The notes under the pieces were generated by a model that worked only from the letters and a program-made list of their open reading frames with translations, was not told where the DNA came from and did no database searches. The translations under genes and the position numbers were made by a program. DNA of 53,149 nt, taken from the NCBI GenBank assembly GCA_937958785.1, contig CALGMY010000227.1, positions 1 through 53,149 on the forward strand, read 5' to 3'. The stretch is from an uncultured Gammaproteobacteria bacterium (lineage in GTDB: Bacteria > Pseudomonadota > Gammaproteobacteria > Steroidobacterales > GCA-2729495). Positions within the stretch are counted from its first letter, which is position 1. Each line of letters begins with the position of its first letter. This document shows, piece by piece, positions 42,459 to 51,435 of the stretch.

Positions 42459-42704
42459 TCAGGCGTTGCCGCTACGCTCCGACTCGCGTTTCGCGGCCCC
42501 CGATTCCGGGAACTCCGCGTCCGGCTTGCCGAGCTGGCGCGGTTCGTCGGCCTCGCGCTCCGAGTCGGTCATGGCCTTCTTGAAGCCCTTGACCGCGCCG
42601 CCCAGGTCCTGGCCGATGTCCTTCAGGCGCTTGGTGCCGAAGATCATCACCACGATGAGCAGTACGATGAGGAGTTGCCAGATGCTGATGCCACCAAGTC
42701 CCAT
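42459..42704 (-). CDS. tatA: Sec-independent translocase subunit TatA
   Basis: 81 residues. The N-terminal helix MGLGGISIWQLLIVLLIVVMIFGTKRLKDIGQDLGGAVKGFKKAM contains the FGTKRL hinge and amphipathic helix of TatA, followed by an acidic tail. Oligomerises into the translocation pore. ATG is preceded by GGGAGA on the minus strand. First tat gene, 77 bases after dtd. Confidence 0.96.
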   Translation of the reverse strand: MGLGGISIWQLLIVLLIVVMIFGTKRLKDIGQDLGGAVKGFKKAMTDSEREADEPRQLGKPDAEFPESGAAKRESERSGNA

Positions 42705-42781
42705 ATGCGTTCTCCCCTGGGGCCAAAGGCCCGGGCATGCGTTTAGGATAGCGTGATCGAGGTGCCGCTACGTGACAAACG

Positions 42782-43243
42782 TCACGGACGCATCGCCGAA
42801 ACTGGCGCAACACGCAGGGAAAACGTGACGGGGCCCGTATTGAGCAGTTCCACATCCATGTCGGCGCCGAATCTGCCGGTCTGCACCCGCGGGTGCAGAC
42901 GTCGCGCCGCATCGACCAGCTGCTCGAAAAGCGCCCGGCCGGCCTCGGGCGGGGCGGCGGGTTCGAAGCCGGGCCGGTTGCCGTGGCTGGTGTCTGCCGC
43001 CAGGGTGAACTGGGGCACGAGCAGCAGCTCGCCCCCCACGTCCGTGAGGCTGCGGTTCATGCGCCCCGCAGCGTCCGGGAACACCCGGTACGCCAGCAGC
43101 CGCTCCGCCAGGCGCGCCGCGCCGGCCGGCGAATCCCCCCGTTCCATGGCCGCGAGGACCAGCAGCCCGGGCCCGATGGCAGCAATGGCTTCTCCCGTCA
43201 CCGTCACCCGGGCCCACTTGACCCGCTGAAGCAGCCCGATCAC
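42782..43243 (-). CDS. dtd: D-aminoacyl-tRNA deacylase
   Basis: Removes D-amino acids from mischarged tRNA; 153 residues. The N-terminus MIGLLQRVKWARVTVTGE, the block LAYRVFPDAAGRMNRSL, and the cross-subunit NTGPVT motif (Gly-cisPro) are present. The usual SQFTL motif reads PQFTL here, with the rest (FTLAADT) intact. It starts 26 bases from the divergent peptide-binding protein gene and precedes tatABC in the same direction. Confidence 0.94.
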   Translation of the reverse strand: MIGLLQRVKWARVTVTGEAIAAIGPGLLVLAAMERGDSPAGAARLAERLLAYRVFPDAAGRMNRSLTDVGGELLLVPQFTLAADTSHGNRPGFEPAAPPEAGRALFEQLVDAARRLHPRVQTGRFGADMDVELLNTGPVTFSLRVAPVSAMRP

Positions 43244-43269
43244 CGATTTTCCCCCACAATAACCTTCAG

Positions 43270-45156
43270 ATGCCCGAGAATTTCGCCAAGAAAACCCACT
43301 CCCGCCATATTGTGCGCGTAGTGGGAAAAATAACTCATGGGTTGCTCCTGTTTTGTGTCCTTGTGGGATTTTCTTTTCCGATGGCGGGTTGCCAGCCCCC
43401 CGCCGAGGCGGGCCGAGGCCGGAGCGATCTCAAGGTCTATCGCCACTCCCTGGACCAGGGCCCCACCACCCTGGACCCGGTCCAGGGCGCCAACGTCTAC
43501 GCCAACTTCGTCATCGTCAACGCCTACGACACGCTCTACTCGTACAAGTACCTCGCCCGGCCCTACGAGCTGAAGCCCAACCTGGCTGCCGGCTTTCCCG
43601 AGATCTCCCCGGACGGACTGGTCTACCGCTTCCGCCTGAAGCCGGGGGTGCGCTTCGTGGACGATCCCTGCTTCCCCGGCGGGCGCGGCCGGGAAGTGGT
43701 GGCTGAGGATCTCATCTATTCGATCAAGCGGCACTTCGATCCCCGCAACCAGCCCCAGGGCGCCTGGCTCTGGCAGGGGCGGATCGCCGGCCTGGAGGAG
43801 TGGAAGGCCGCGGGCTCGGACTACGATCAGCCGGTCAGCGGCCTCGAGGCCCTGGATGACCACACCCTGGAAGTCCGGCTGCTGCAGCCCTACCCGCAGC
43901 TCGTCGCGACCTTTGCCCAGGGATTCTCCGCGCTGGTGCCCCGGGAGGCGGTCGAGAAGTACGGCAAGGGCCTCGGCGTGCGGCCCGTCGGCTCCGGCCC
44001 CTTCCGCCTCATCTCCTACGACACGGCCCGGGTCGTGATGGAACGCAATCCCCATTACCGCCAGGAGCCCGTGGACCTGGCCGCCGAGGGCTACGACCCC
44101 GCGACCCAGGCCTTCAGCGGCGTCGAGGCGATCCAGGGCCGCTCGCCCCCCTTCGTCGACCGCCTCGAGTTCAACTTCATCAATGAACCCAGCGCCTCCT
44201 GGTCCTCGTTCACCAAGGGCGACGAGATCCAGCTCACCGTGCTGCCGGTCGAGCAGGTGGACCGGGTGCTCGCGAGCAAGCACCCCGTCACCCTCCGGCC
44301 CGAGTACGCCAGCAAGTACCACCTCTACGCCGGCCTCGAGGCCGGCTTCATCTTCACCGCCTTCAACATGGACTTCCCGGAGTTCGGCTACAACGAGGAC
44401 CCGGAGCGGGAACGGCGCAACAAGGCCCTGCGTTGCGCCATCATCAAGGGTTACGACTGGCAGGGCCGCAACGACAGCTGGTACAACGGCCTCGGCGAGA
44501 TCTTCCCGGGCATCATCGTGCCGGCCAGCCCCGAGTTCGACCCCACGCTGTCCCGGGCCAGCATTACCCGCGACGTAGCCGGCGCCCGCCGGCTGCTGGC
44601 CGAAAACGGCTGGACGGCGGAGAACCTCCCGGAACTGGTGTATGGCACCACCACCGGCACCACCGAGCGCCTGTTCTTCGAGCAGTTCCGCGCCTGGATG
44701 CACGCCATCGGCTACCCGCGCGAGAAGGTGGTCCAGAAGACCTACGCCACCTTCGGCGACATCTCCCGCGCCTGGAAGCGCAACCAGCTGCCCCTGGTGG
44801 CGAAGGGCTGGGGGCTGGACTACCCGGACGCGGAGAACACGCTGCAGCTCTTCTACGGCCCCAACGGGTCGCCCGGTTCCAACGATGCCAACTGGGAGAA
44901 CGCGGAATTCGACCGGCTCTACCGGGAGGCGGCTGTCATGCTGCCCTCGGAGGAGCGCACGCGCCTCTACCGGGAGATGAACCGGCTCGTGGTCGACGAC
45001 TGCGTGGCCATCACCGGCCTGTCCCGGACCCGCATCTACCTCTGGCACAAGGATGTCATCGCGATACCCGACCGGGAGATCCTTGGCGGTTTCTGGCTGA
45101 AGTACGTCGACCTGGTGCCGGACGCCGCCGCGCCCGCGCCGGCCACGGGGACCTGA
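43270..45156 (+). CDS. Peptide ABC transporter substrate-binding lipoprotein (second Opp-type system)
   Basis: SBP family 5 receptor of about 628 residues, longer than OppA. A lipoprotein signal (THGLLLFCVLVGFSFPMAGC) gives lipidated Cys41. The family core follows: QGPTTLDPVQGANVYANFVIVNAYDTLYSY, FRLKPGVRFVDDPCF, EVVAEDLIYSIKRHFDP, GSGPFRLISYDTARVVMERNPHY and KGWGLDYPDAENTLQLFYGPNGS. The ATG at 43270 gives a long N-region; GTG codons at 43312 or 43321 would give a more usual signal peptide. The first ~120 bases are clearly AT-richer than the rest of the gene. It is followed by permease and ATPase genes. Confidence 0.92.
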   Translation: MPENFAKKTHSRHIVRVVGKITHGLLLFCVLVGFSFPMAGCQPPAEAGRGRSDLKVYRHSLDQGPTTLDPVQGANVYANFVIVNAYDTLYSYKYLARPYELKPNLAAGFPEISPDGLVYRFRLKPGVRFVDDPCFPGGRGREVVAEDLIYSIKRHFDPRNQPQGAWLWQGRIAGLEEWKAAGSDYDQPVSGLEALDDHTLEVRLLQPYPQLVATFAQGFSALVPREAVEKYGKGLGVRPVGSGPFRLISYDTARVVMERNPHYRQEPVDLAAEGYDPATQAFSGVEAIQGRSPPFVDRLEFNFINEPSASWSSFTKGDEIQLTVLPVEQVDRVLASKHPVTLRPEYASKYHLYAGLEAGFIFTAFNMDFPEFGYNEDPERERRNKALRCAIIKGYDWQGRNDSWYNGLGEIFPGIIVPASPEFDPTLSRASITRDVAGARRLLAENGWTAENLPELVYGTTTGTTERLFFEQFRAWMHAIGYPREKVVQKTYATFGDISRAWKRNQLPLVAKGWGLDYPDAENTLQLFYGPNGSPGSNDANWENAEFDRLYREAAVMLPSEERTRLYREMNRLVVDDCVAITGLSRTRIYLWHKDVIAIPDREILGGFWLKYVDLVPDAAAPAPATGT

Positions 45157-45159
45157 ACC

Positions 45160-46110
45160 ATGGAACTCCTCCAGTACTCCCTGCGAAAACTGCTCGGTGG
45201 CATCCCGCTGGTCATCGGCGTGACCCTGGTCAGCTTCGCGCTGATGGTCTACTTCGGGCCCGACCAGACCTACCTGCTGCTCGGCAAGAACCCGACGCCC
45301 GAGCAGATCCTCGAGGTCCGCCAGCAGCTGGGCTACGACCAGCCGTTCATCACCCGCTACCTCGGTTTCCTGCGGGAGATCGTCACCCTCGACTTCGGCG
45401 CGGCCTCGACCGGCGAGCCCGTGATGGACCTGCTGGCCAAGACGATGCCGGTGTCGCTGATCCTCATCCTTCCCGGCTTCATCCTCGGCCACGTGGTCGG
45501 GCTGATGATGGCCCTCGCCGCCGCCTACTGGCGTGGCCGCTGGCTCGACAAGCTCATCATGGCCATCGCCGTGGTCGGCATGAGCATCAGCTTCCTCATC
45601 GTCATCATCGGCTTCCAGATCCTGCTTTCTTCCAGCGATGGGCTGGACCTCTTCCCCGTCCGGGGCTGGAATGCGAGCACGTTCGCGGACTACCTCACCT
45701 ACGTCACCGTGCCCACCCTCGCGACCATGTTCGTCGCGGTTGGCTACGAGACGCGCTTCTACCGCTCGATCCTCGTGGAGGAGATGAGCCGCGACCACGT
45801 GCGTACAGCCCGGGCCTTCGGCCTGCCCGAGTCCCGGATCTTCGTCCGCAACATCCTCAAGAACTGCCTGATCCCGATCATCACGCGGATCATGTTCTCG
45901 ATTCCCCAGGTGGCCATCGGCGGGGCGCTGCTGATCGAGAGCTACTTCGGCATCCCGGGCGTCGGCAAGGCCACCTACGAGGCCATCGTGACCGGCGACC
46001 AGCCGGTGCTGAAGGCGGTCGTCAGCCTCACCGCCATCCTGTTCGTGCTGGTGGTGATCCTCACGGACATCCTCTACCGCGCCGTCGACCCGCGGGTGAC
46101 GCTCAAGTGA
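45160..46110 (+). CDS. Peptide ABC transporter permease, OppB/DppB type (system 2)
   Basis: 316 residues with six helices: LLQYSLRKLLGGIPLVIGVTLVSFALMVYFGPDQTYLLLG, QQLGYDQPFITRYLGFLREIVTLDFGAAS, and the coupling loop SRDHVRTARAFGLPESRIFVRNILKNCLIPIITR. It ends with TEVxDPRVTLK-like sequence. The motif following helix 1 lacks the common PGDP of DppB. It starts three bases after the binding-protein stop and overlaps the next permease gene. Confidence 0.93.
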   Translation: MELLQYSLRKLLGGIPLVIGVTLVSFALMVYFGPDQTYLLLGKNPTPEQILEVRQQLGYDQPFITRYLGFLREIVTLDFGAASTGEPVMDLLAKTMPVSLILILPGFILGHVVGLMMALAAAYWRGRWLDKLIMAIAVVGMSISFLIVIIGFQILLSSSDGLDLFPVRGWNASTFADYLTYVTVPTLATMFVAVGYETRFYRSILVEEMSRDHVRTARAFGLPESRIFVRNILKNCLIPIITRIMFSIPQVAIGGALLIESYFGIPGVGKATYEAIVTGDQPVLKAVVSLTAILFVLVVILTDILYRAVDPRVTLK

Positions 46111-46958
46111 GTGCCGGATCGCTCTGGGGCAAGGCGGCCCGCAAGTTCGCCCGGGATCGCCTCGGCATGCTCGCGCTGGCCGTGGTGGCGGGGTACTTCC
46201 TCGTCGCCGTCGGCGTCTGGTTCGGCTGGTGGGCGTCCGGCTGGCCGGACCTCACGGGCAGCAAGTGGGAGCCGGTGTCGGCCAGCCACTGGTTCGGCAC
46301 CAACGTCATCGGCCAGGACATCTTCGACCGGGCCATCTACAGCACGGCCACCGCCTTCGAGGTCGGCCTCGTGGTGGCCCTGGCGGCGACGGCGCTCGGG
46401 GCCGTCCTGGGCGCGTTCGCGGGGTTCTTCGCCGGCAGCTGGATCGACGACCTGATCGTCTGGGTGATGGGCGTGCTCGATGCCATCCCCTTCTACCTGT
46501 TCGTCGCCGCCGTGGCCTTCGCCCTCGCCGGCAACGACTGGTCCATGCACGCGGCCATGATCGCCACGTTCTGGGTGGGCACCGGTCGCCTGATCCGGGG
46601 CGAGGTCATCAAGCTCAGGGGCATGGAGTACGTGGAGGCGGCCCATTCCATCGGCGTCCCGGAGACCACCATCATCTTCCGGCACATCCTGCCGAACACC
46701 TCGCACATCCTGCTGGTTCAGGCCTCGGTGATGTTCGTGGGGGCGATCAAGGCCGAGGTGATCCTGAGTTTCCTCGGCCTCGGCATCAAGGACGGGATGA
46801 GCTGGGGCCTCATGATCGACGAGAGCACGAAGGAAGTCCTGGCGGGCTTCTACAACAACTTCCTCGCGGCCTCCGTGCTGATGTTCGGCCTCGTGATGGC
46901 CTTCAATGCCGTGGCGGACGCGCTCCAGGATGCCCTGGACCCGCGCAAGGTGAGCTGA
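46107..46958 (+). CDS. Peptide ABC transporter permease, OppC/DppC type (system 2)
   Basis: 283 residues: N-terminal helix RLGMLALAVVAGYFLVAVGVWF, the GTNVIGQDIFDRAIYST motif that corresponds to GTDxxGRDxxSR in OppC, and the EAA loop EYVEAAHSIGVPETTIIFRHILPNTSHILLV. The C-terminus is ADALQDALDPRKV. The start is GTG in a GTGA overlap with the preceding permease. Its stop overlaps the ATG of the ATPase gene (TGATG). GQD in place of GRD is a notable substitution. Confidence 0.92.
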   Translation: MSAGSLWGKAARKFARDRLGMLALAVVAGYFLVAVGVWFGWWASGWPDLTGSKWEPVSASHWFGTNVIGQDIFDRAIYSTATAFEVGLVVALAATALGAVLGAFAGFFAGSWIDDLIVWVMGVLDAIPFYLFVAAVAFALAGNDWSMHAAMIATFWVGTGRLIRGEVIKLRGMEYVEAAHSIGVPETTIIFRHILPNTSHILLVQASVMFVGAIKAEVILSFLGLGIKDGMSWGLMIDESTKEVLAGFYNNFLAASVLMFGLVMAFNAVADALQDALDPRKVS

Positions 46959-47944
46959 TGTCCACCGGCGACATCCAGCCCGTGCTCCGGGTGCGCGACC
47001 TCTCCATCGAGTTCGCCACGGAGGAGGGCATCGTCCCGGCGGTGGACCGGGTGAGCTTCGACGTGCTGCCCAACGAGACCCTGGGTCTCGTGGGCGAGTC
47101 CGGCTGTGGCAAGACCGTGACGGGCCTGTCCATCCTGCGCCTGATCCCCATGCCGCCGGGGCGCATCGCGGGGGGCAGCATCGAGCTGAACGGGCGGGAC
47201 CTGGTGCCGCTTGCCGCGCGCGACATTGAAGACGTGCGGGGCCGGGACATCTCGATGATCTTCCAGGAGCCCATGACGGCCCTGAACCCGGTCTTCACCA
47301 TCGGCAGCCAGATGGTCGACGTGCTCCGCCGGCACCGGGACCTGTCCCGGCGGGAGGCCCGGGCGGTGGCGGCGGAGATGCTGGCCAAGGTGAACATCCC
47401 CGAGCCGGCGTCGCGCCTCGACGACTATCCCCACCAGCTTTCCGGGGGCATGCGGCAGCGGGTGATGATTGCCATGGCGCTGTCCTGCAAGCCCCAGCTG
47501 CTGATCGCGGACGAGCCCACCACCGCGCTGGACGTCACCACCCAGGCCCAGGTGCTGGAGCAGATCCGCGGGCTGCAGGCGGAGTTCCGCATGGCGGTGA
47601 TCCTGGTGACCCACGACCTCGGCGTCGTCGCCGAGACCTGCCGGCGGGCCGTGGTGATGTACTGCGGGAGCATCGTGGAGTCGGGGACCGTGGAGGAACT
47701 CTTCGGCCATCCCCGGCACCCCTACACGGCGGGCCTGCTGGCCTCCATCCCCCGGCTGCGGCGCGAGCGCCTGCCGGAACTGCCGGTGATCCCGGGCCGG
47801 GTACCCGACCTGCTGGCCCTGCCCACCGGCTGCCGCTTCGCCGATCGTTGCCCGCGGGTGCAGGATCGGTGCCGGCTGGAGCGGCCGGCGCTGGTGGCGG
47901 CCGGGAGCGGTGGGTCGCAGGTGGCCTGCCACTATCCGCTCTAG
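46958..47944 (+). CDS. Peptide ABC transporter ATP-binding protein, OppD type (system 2)
   Basis: 328 residues with Walker A GESGCGKTVTGLSILRL, Q-loop FQEPMTALNPVFTIG, signature LSGGMRQRVMIAMAL, Walker B LLIADEPTTALDVTTQ and H-loop VTHDLGVVAETC. The C-terminal OPP extension has the cysteine motif TGCRFADRCPRVQDRC, which in related proteins binds an Fe-S cluster. It is translationally coupled to the permease gene. The partner ATPase OppF is not next; it occurs 3.5 kb downstream at 51436. Confidence 0.95.
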   Translation: MSTGDIQPVLRVRDLSIEFATEEGIVPAVDRVSFDVLPNETLGLVGESGCGKTVTGLSILRLIPMPPGRIAGGSIELNGRDLVPLAARDIEDVRGRDISMIFQEPMTALNPVFTIGSQMVDVLRRHRDLSRREARAVAAEMLAKVNIPEPASRLDDYPHQLSGGMRQRVMIAMALSCKPQLLIADEPTTALDVTTQAQVLEQIRGLQAEFRMAVILVTHDLGVVAETCRRAVVMYCGSIVESGTVEELFGHPRHPYTAGLLASIPRLRRERLPELPVIPGRVPDLLALPTGCRFADRCPRVQDRCRLERPALVAAGSGGSQVACHYPL

Positions 47945-47960
47945 CGGGTAGAATCCCGCC

Positions 47961-48128
47961 ATGAAATCCAGGCTGGCCGAGGCGCAACGGCGCTCACTCA
48001 GCGAGGCGATGCGCCGCCTGACGCCGGAGCAACGCCTGGACGCGTATCTCGTTCACTGCCGCCTCGTGATGGCCCTGCAGCAGGGCGGCGCGAGGCGGGT
48101 CCCCGCGACGAAACCCCCTCGCGCATGA
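47961..48128 (+). CDS. Small conserved-looking protein paired with the nucleotidyltransferase remnant
   Basis: A 55-residue basic helical protein: MKSRLAEAQRRSLSEAMRR, LTPEQRLDAYLVHCRLVMAL, QQGGARRVPATKPPRA. It starts 16 bases after the OppD-type ATPase gene and overlaps the next gene in ATGA. I do not recognise a named family. The SLSEAMRRLTPEQRLDAYLVHCRL layout resembles short helical partners encoded ahead of nucleotidyltransferase-like genes. A toxin-antitoxin or accessory role is only a guess. Confidence 0.6.
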   Translation: MKSRLAEAQRRSLSEAMRRLTPEQRLDAYLVHCRLVMALQQGGARRVPATKPPRA

Positions 48129-48550
48129 GAACCCGGCAAGCCGGTGAATCGGCGCTGCTCCTGCTGGATGCGGTGGATGTGTTGGCCAGGGTGGGCATCC
48201 GCTATGCCGTCATTGGCGCCATGGCGGCAGCCGTGCACGGCGTCGTGCGGGCCCTGAGCGACCCGTTCGGCAATCGGGTGGACCTGCTTTTCGGGCTGAG
48301 GGGGCTCCATGCCGAAGCCTTTGCCCGGGCAGTCCCGATACCTTTCCAGGGCGGCGAATTGCGGGTCGCCAGCGGGGAGGACTGCATCGCGATGAAGCTT
48401 TTCCCGGACGGGCCGCAGGATCGCCTGGATGCGCAGCATCCCCGGGCAGCCGCGGCCGGCAGCGTCGATTCCAGGCTATTGCAGGAAATCGCCTCCGGTT
48501 ATGGCCCGGAGACCGTGGCGGCCTGGGACCGGCTGCGGGCAGGTTCGTAG
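48125..48550 (+). pseudogene. Nucleotidyltransferase-like protein with apparent internal deletion
   Basis: 141 residues. The start LLLLDAVDVLARVGIRYAVIGAMAAAVHGVVRA and the later block NRVDLLFGLRGLHAEAFARAVPIPFQGGELRVASGEDCIAMKLFPDGPQDRLDAQ look like a minimal nucleotidyltransferase of the AbiEii/MNT type. In such proteins the region after G-x-x-A-x-x-x-H-G-x-x-R normally continues into an acidic D-x-D motif and some 40 further residues. Here that part is replaced by the short join ALSDPFG, so the metal-binding acidic pair is absent. The frame remains open, which suggests an in-frame deletion and a probably inactive product. It overlaps the small upstream gene. Confidence 0.55.
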
Positions 48551-48571
48551 ATCCGGCGGCGAAGCCGGCTG

Positions 48572-49504
48572 GTGGAGCGCCACTACCCGGACTTCCTGGC
48601 TGCGCTGGCTAACCGGGACCATCAGGGTGGCTGCCGAATGTTGTTGACCAGACTGCTGCGCGAACTGAATACGGGCCTGCGCTTCTCCCTCATCGAGGTC
48701 GGGGCACGCCAGGTGGGCGAGGGTGAAGCGTTCTATGCGCTGCTCGAGGCGTTTCCCGGATCGGTACTGCACGGCTTCGAGCCGGAAGCGGACCTCTGTG
48801 CCGAGATGCAGGCCACCGCGCCGCCCGGCGTCCGTTACCTGCCCCATGCCCTCTGGTCGTCCAGCGAGCGTCGCCCGCTGTACGTCACTGCGCACCCGAT
48901 GTGCTCGTCCCTCTACGAGCCCGATCCCCGCTATATCCAGGCCTTCATGGGGCTCAAGTCGCAGGCCCTGGCGCGGGTGATCGAGGTCGACACCATCGAC
49001 CTCGACACGGTCGTCGGGCGCTACGACATTCCGCCGCCGGACTTCATCAAGATCGACATCCAGGGAGCAGAACTCGACTGCTTCAAGGGCGGCAGCAACA
49101 CGTTGCGCTCGGTGCTGCAGATCCTGACCGAGGTGGAGTTCGCACCGCTCTATCGGGAACAGCCGCTCTTCGGCGATGTGGACCGCTTCCTGCGCGACCA
49201 GGGTTTCCTGTTCCACTGCTTCCGCCCCCTCCACGGCCGGATGCTGAAGCCGGTGGCGCTGGATGACGACGTGACGCGGCACCACCAGCAGCTGTGGACC
49301 GACGCGATCTTCGTGCGGGACTACCTGAACCTGGCCCGGCTCGAGCCGGACGCGCTGTTGAAGGCGGCGGTGCTGGCCGACCTGTACGGCAGCGTCGACC
49401 TGGCGCTGTGGTGGCTCGCGGAACACGCTCGTCGCACGGGGAGCGACTTCCGCGAGCGCTACACCCGGGCCATCCTGGCGGCCGTCGGCCGGGGCTTTGT
49501 GTGA
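48572..49504 (+). CDS. FkbM family methyltransferase
   Basis: SAM-dependent methyltransferase of about 310 residues. The Rossmann start is FSLIEVGARQVGEGEAFYALLEAFPGSVLHGFEPEADLCAEM, and the family signature DFIKIDIQGAELDCFKGG is followed by LQILTEVEFAPLY. FkbM proteins methylate hydroxyls of polyketides, sugars or glycans; the substrate here is unknown. I kept the GTG at 48572; ATG 48638 is a plausible alternative with little loss. It lies in the block that interrupts the peptide-transporter genes. Confidence 0.82.
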   Translation: MERHYPDFLAALANRDHQGGCRMLLTRLLRELNTGLRFSLIEVGARQVGEGEAFYALLEAFPGSVLHGFEPEADLCAEMQATAPPGVRYLPHALWSSSERRPLYVTAHPMCSSLYEPDPRYIQAFMGLKSQALARVIEVDTIDLDTVVGRYDIPPPDFIKIDIQGAELDCFKGGSNTLRSVLQILTEVEFAPLYREQPLFGDVDRFLRDQGFLFHCFRPLHGRMLKPVALDDDVTRHHQQLWTDAIFVRDYLNLARLEPDALLKAAVLADLYGSVDLALWWLAEHARRTGSDFRERYTRAILAAVGRGFV

Positions 49505-49512
49505 CCTAATCC

Positions 49513-50097
49513 CTATTCCGCCTCGAAGGCAATTTCCAGCCTGACGGTACGCTTCTCGCCGGAAGCGGCGTCGTAGTACGGCACGTCGTTACAGGAATAC
49601 CTGCCGCTGACCGCCGGCGGCCCGGCCTTCAGGTCACCCGAGCATTCGGTGGCCGCTGTGGTCACGGTGTCGTTGCCCCGGGAGACCGTGAGGCCGATCT
49701 CCTCCGCACTCACGGTAACCAGTGCACTGGGCTCCTCGGCCACCGGCTCACCATACTGCAGCCAGGTGATCTGCCCGTCGCCGGTGCTTTCCTGGGGCGC
49801 GAGGGGAATTCGCGCGTCGATCTCGAGGGCGCCGGACACCTTCACGAGGGCCTGGCCGCGGGAGTAACTGCGGGGACCCAGTTCCGGAATGACCGTCGCG
49901 TCCGTTGCCGGCGGCGGCGCTGGCGGCGCCGGTGATTCCCTGGCCTCGTCGGCTCCGGCCACCGCCTGGGCGGCCCGGCCCGCCGTGTCTTCGTCGCTCC
50001 CCGGGTCCTGCCGGGCGCAGGACAGCACCAGGCCAAACAGCAGCAGTGGCAAGCCTGCTCTCAGGTTACGGAGCGTCATACCGCGTCCGATCATCAT
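49513..50097 (-). CDS. Hypothetical lipoprotein
   Basis: 194 residues with a lipoprotein signal (LRAGLPLLLFGLVLSC; lipidated Cys about residue 27), an Ala/Pro-rich linker (RESPAPPAPPPATDA) and a beta-rich C-terminal part with two cysteines (TAATECSGDLKAGPPAVSGRYSCNDVPYYD) that may form a disulfide. I recognise no family. An ATG at 50097 or at codon 7 fits. It is convergent with the FkbM gene and downstream of the VapBC-type pair with a 40-bp gap. Confidence 0.7.
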   Translation of the reverse strand: MMIGRGMTLRNLRAGLPLLLFGLVLSCARQDPGSDEDTAGRAAQAVAGADEARESPAPPAPPPATDATVIPELGPRSYSRGQALVKVSGALEIDARIPLAPQESTGDGQITWLQYGEPVAEEPSALVTVSAEEIGLTVSRGNDTVTTAATECSGDLKAGPPAVSGRYSCNDVPYYDAASGEKRTVRLEIAFEAE

Positions 50098-50137
50098 CGT
50101 TGTTCCCGTGTGGCCTGAACGCCAGACAACACTCTAG

Positions 50138-50575
50138 CTAACCGGGACCGATCACCACCAGGTGCCGTTCCTTCGCCACGGGCACCGCTCCGCGGGGCAC
50201 GTGCCGGTCGAAGGTCACGAAGCAGCCGCCCCGGGCGACGGCGAGCCCCAGCAAATAGACATCCGTGACGTGTCGGGCAGTCAGCAGCCGGTCCCAGTGG
50301 ATGGCCGCACCATCCAGAAGGTTGGCGTCTGCCGGCCAGAACTCGTGATGGCGGTCGCCCGCCGCAAGCCGCAGTCGTTCAGCCACCTGGGAGGCAGGCC
50401 GGGTATTGGGGTAGGCCGGCTGGGCCATCACCCGGACGCAGCCGATCTGCGTCAATGGGCAGGACGCCCACCCGTCGCGGATGTGGGCGCCCAGCCAATC
50501 AGTGGCGAGGCGGTGATGGACATGGGCGGCGTCCAGGAGGGCGATCAGTACGTTGATGTCGAGCAGGGCCCGCAT
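50138..50575 (-). CDS. VapC-type PIN-domain toxin
   Basis: Putative site-specific RNase of a type II toxin-antitoxin system; 145 residues. The PIN N-terminus MRALLDINVLIALLDAAHVHHRLATDWL has the first catalytic Asp. CPLTQIGCVRVMAQPAYPN follows, with Gln at the position often occupied by Glu but also Gln in this subgroup. The later acidic residues are HVTDVYLLGLAVARGGCFVTFDRHVP. It overlaps the antitoxin gene (TGATG). RNA target unknown. Confidence 0.88.
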   Translation of the reverse strand: MRALLDINVLIALLDAAHVHHRLATDWLGAHIRDGWASCPLTQIGCVRVMAQPAYPNTRPASQVAERLRLAAGDRHHEFWPADANLLDGAAIHWDRLLTARHVTDVYLLGLAVARGGCFVTFDRHVPRGAVPVAKERHLVVIGPG

Positions 50576-50817
50576 CAGAGGCCATCGGCATCCCGCAGCT
50601 GGTTGATGATGTCGTTCGAGACGAGCTTCCCGTCGGCCGCGAAGGGCTTGAAGCCGTAGGCCGCCCGAGGCTCCCTCACTCCGGTTGCCGCCACGGTGCC
50701 GGTCAGGGCACGGCGGGCCAGATCCGAGATGACCTCCCCCGCGGTCGTGCCCTGCTGCCGGGCCAGTTCCTTGGCGGCGGCGAGGACGTCGTCGGCAATG
50801 TCCAGTGTGGTGCGCAT
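50575..50817 (-). CDS. VapB-type ribbon-helix-helix antitoxin
   Basis: 80 residues: an RHH-like N-terminus (MRTTLDIADDVLAAAKELARQQGTTAGEVISDLARRAL) for DNA binding and dimerisation, then a C-terminal segment rich in aromatic and basic residues (EPRAAYGFKPFAADGKLVSNDIINQL) that would occupy the PIN groove. First gene of the pair, with an inverted repeat over its start codon suggesting autoregulation. Confidence 0.87.
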   Translation of the reverse strand: MRTTLDIADDVLAAAKELARQQGTTAGEVISDLARRALTGTVAATGVREPRAAYGFKPFAADGKLVSNDIINQLRDADGL

Positions 50818-50845
50818 CTGATGATGTGATGCTAATGCATCAGAT
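50816..50845. promoter_or_regulatory. Candidate operator of the VapBC-type pair
   Basis: ATCTGATG (50816-50823) and CATCAGAT (50838-50845) form a perfect 8-bp inverted repeat with a 14-bp spacer that overlaps the antitoxin start codon. The spacing suits an RHH antitoxin binding two half sites. Confidence 0.55.
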
Positions 50846-50896
50846 GCCCTGGGTCAAGCAGTCCGCCCCGACAGGAACCTGCTTTGGCCGAAGTCC

Positions 50897-51376
<480 letters not shown>

Positions 51377-51435
51377 GCGGGTCTCCGGAATCTGTCGGCT
51401 GAGGGAAAGCAGGGCTCGCACTCTATACTCCCGGC

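Noticed and set aside
43240..45798. An 852-codon open frame antisense to the peptide-binding protein and permease
   Set aside because: Shadow of strongly biased third positions; crosses two well-supported genes and has no recognisable motifs.
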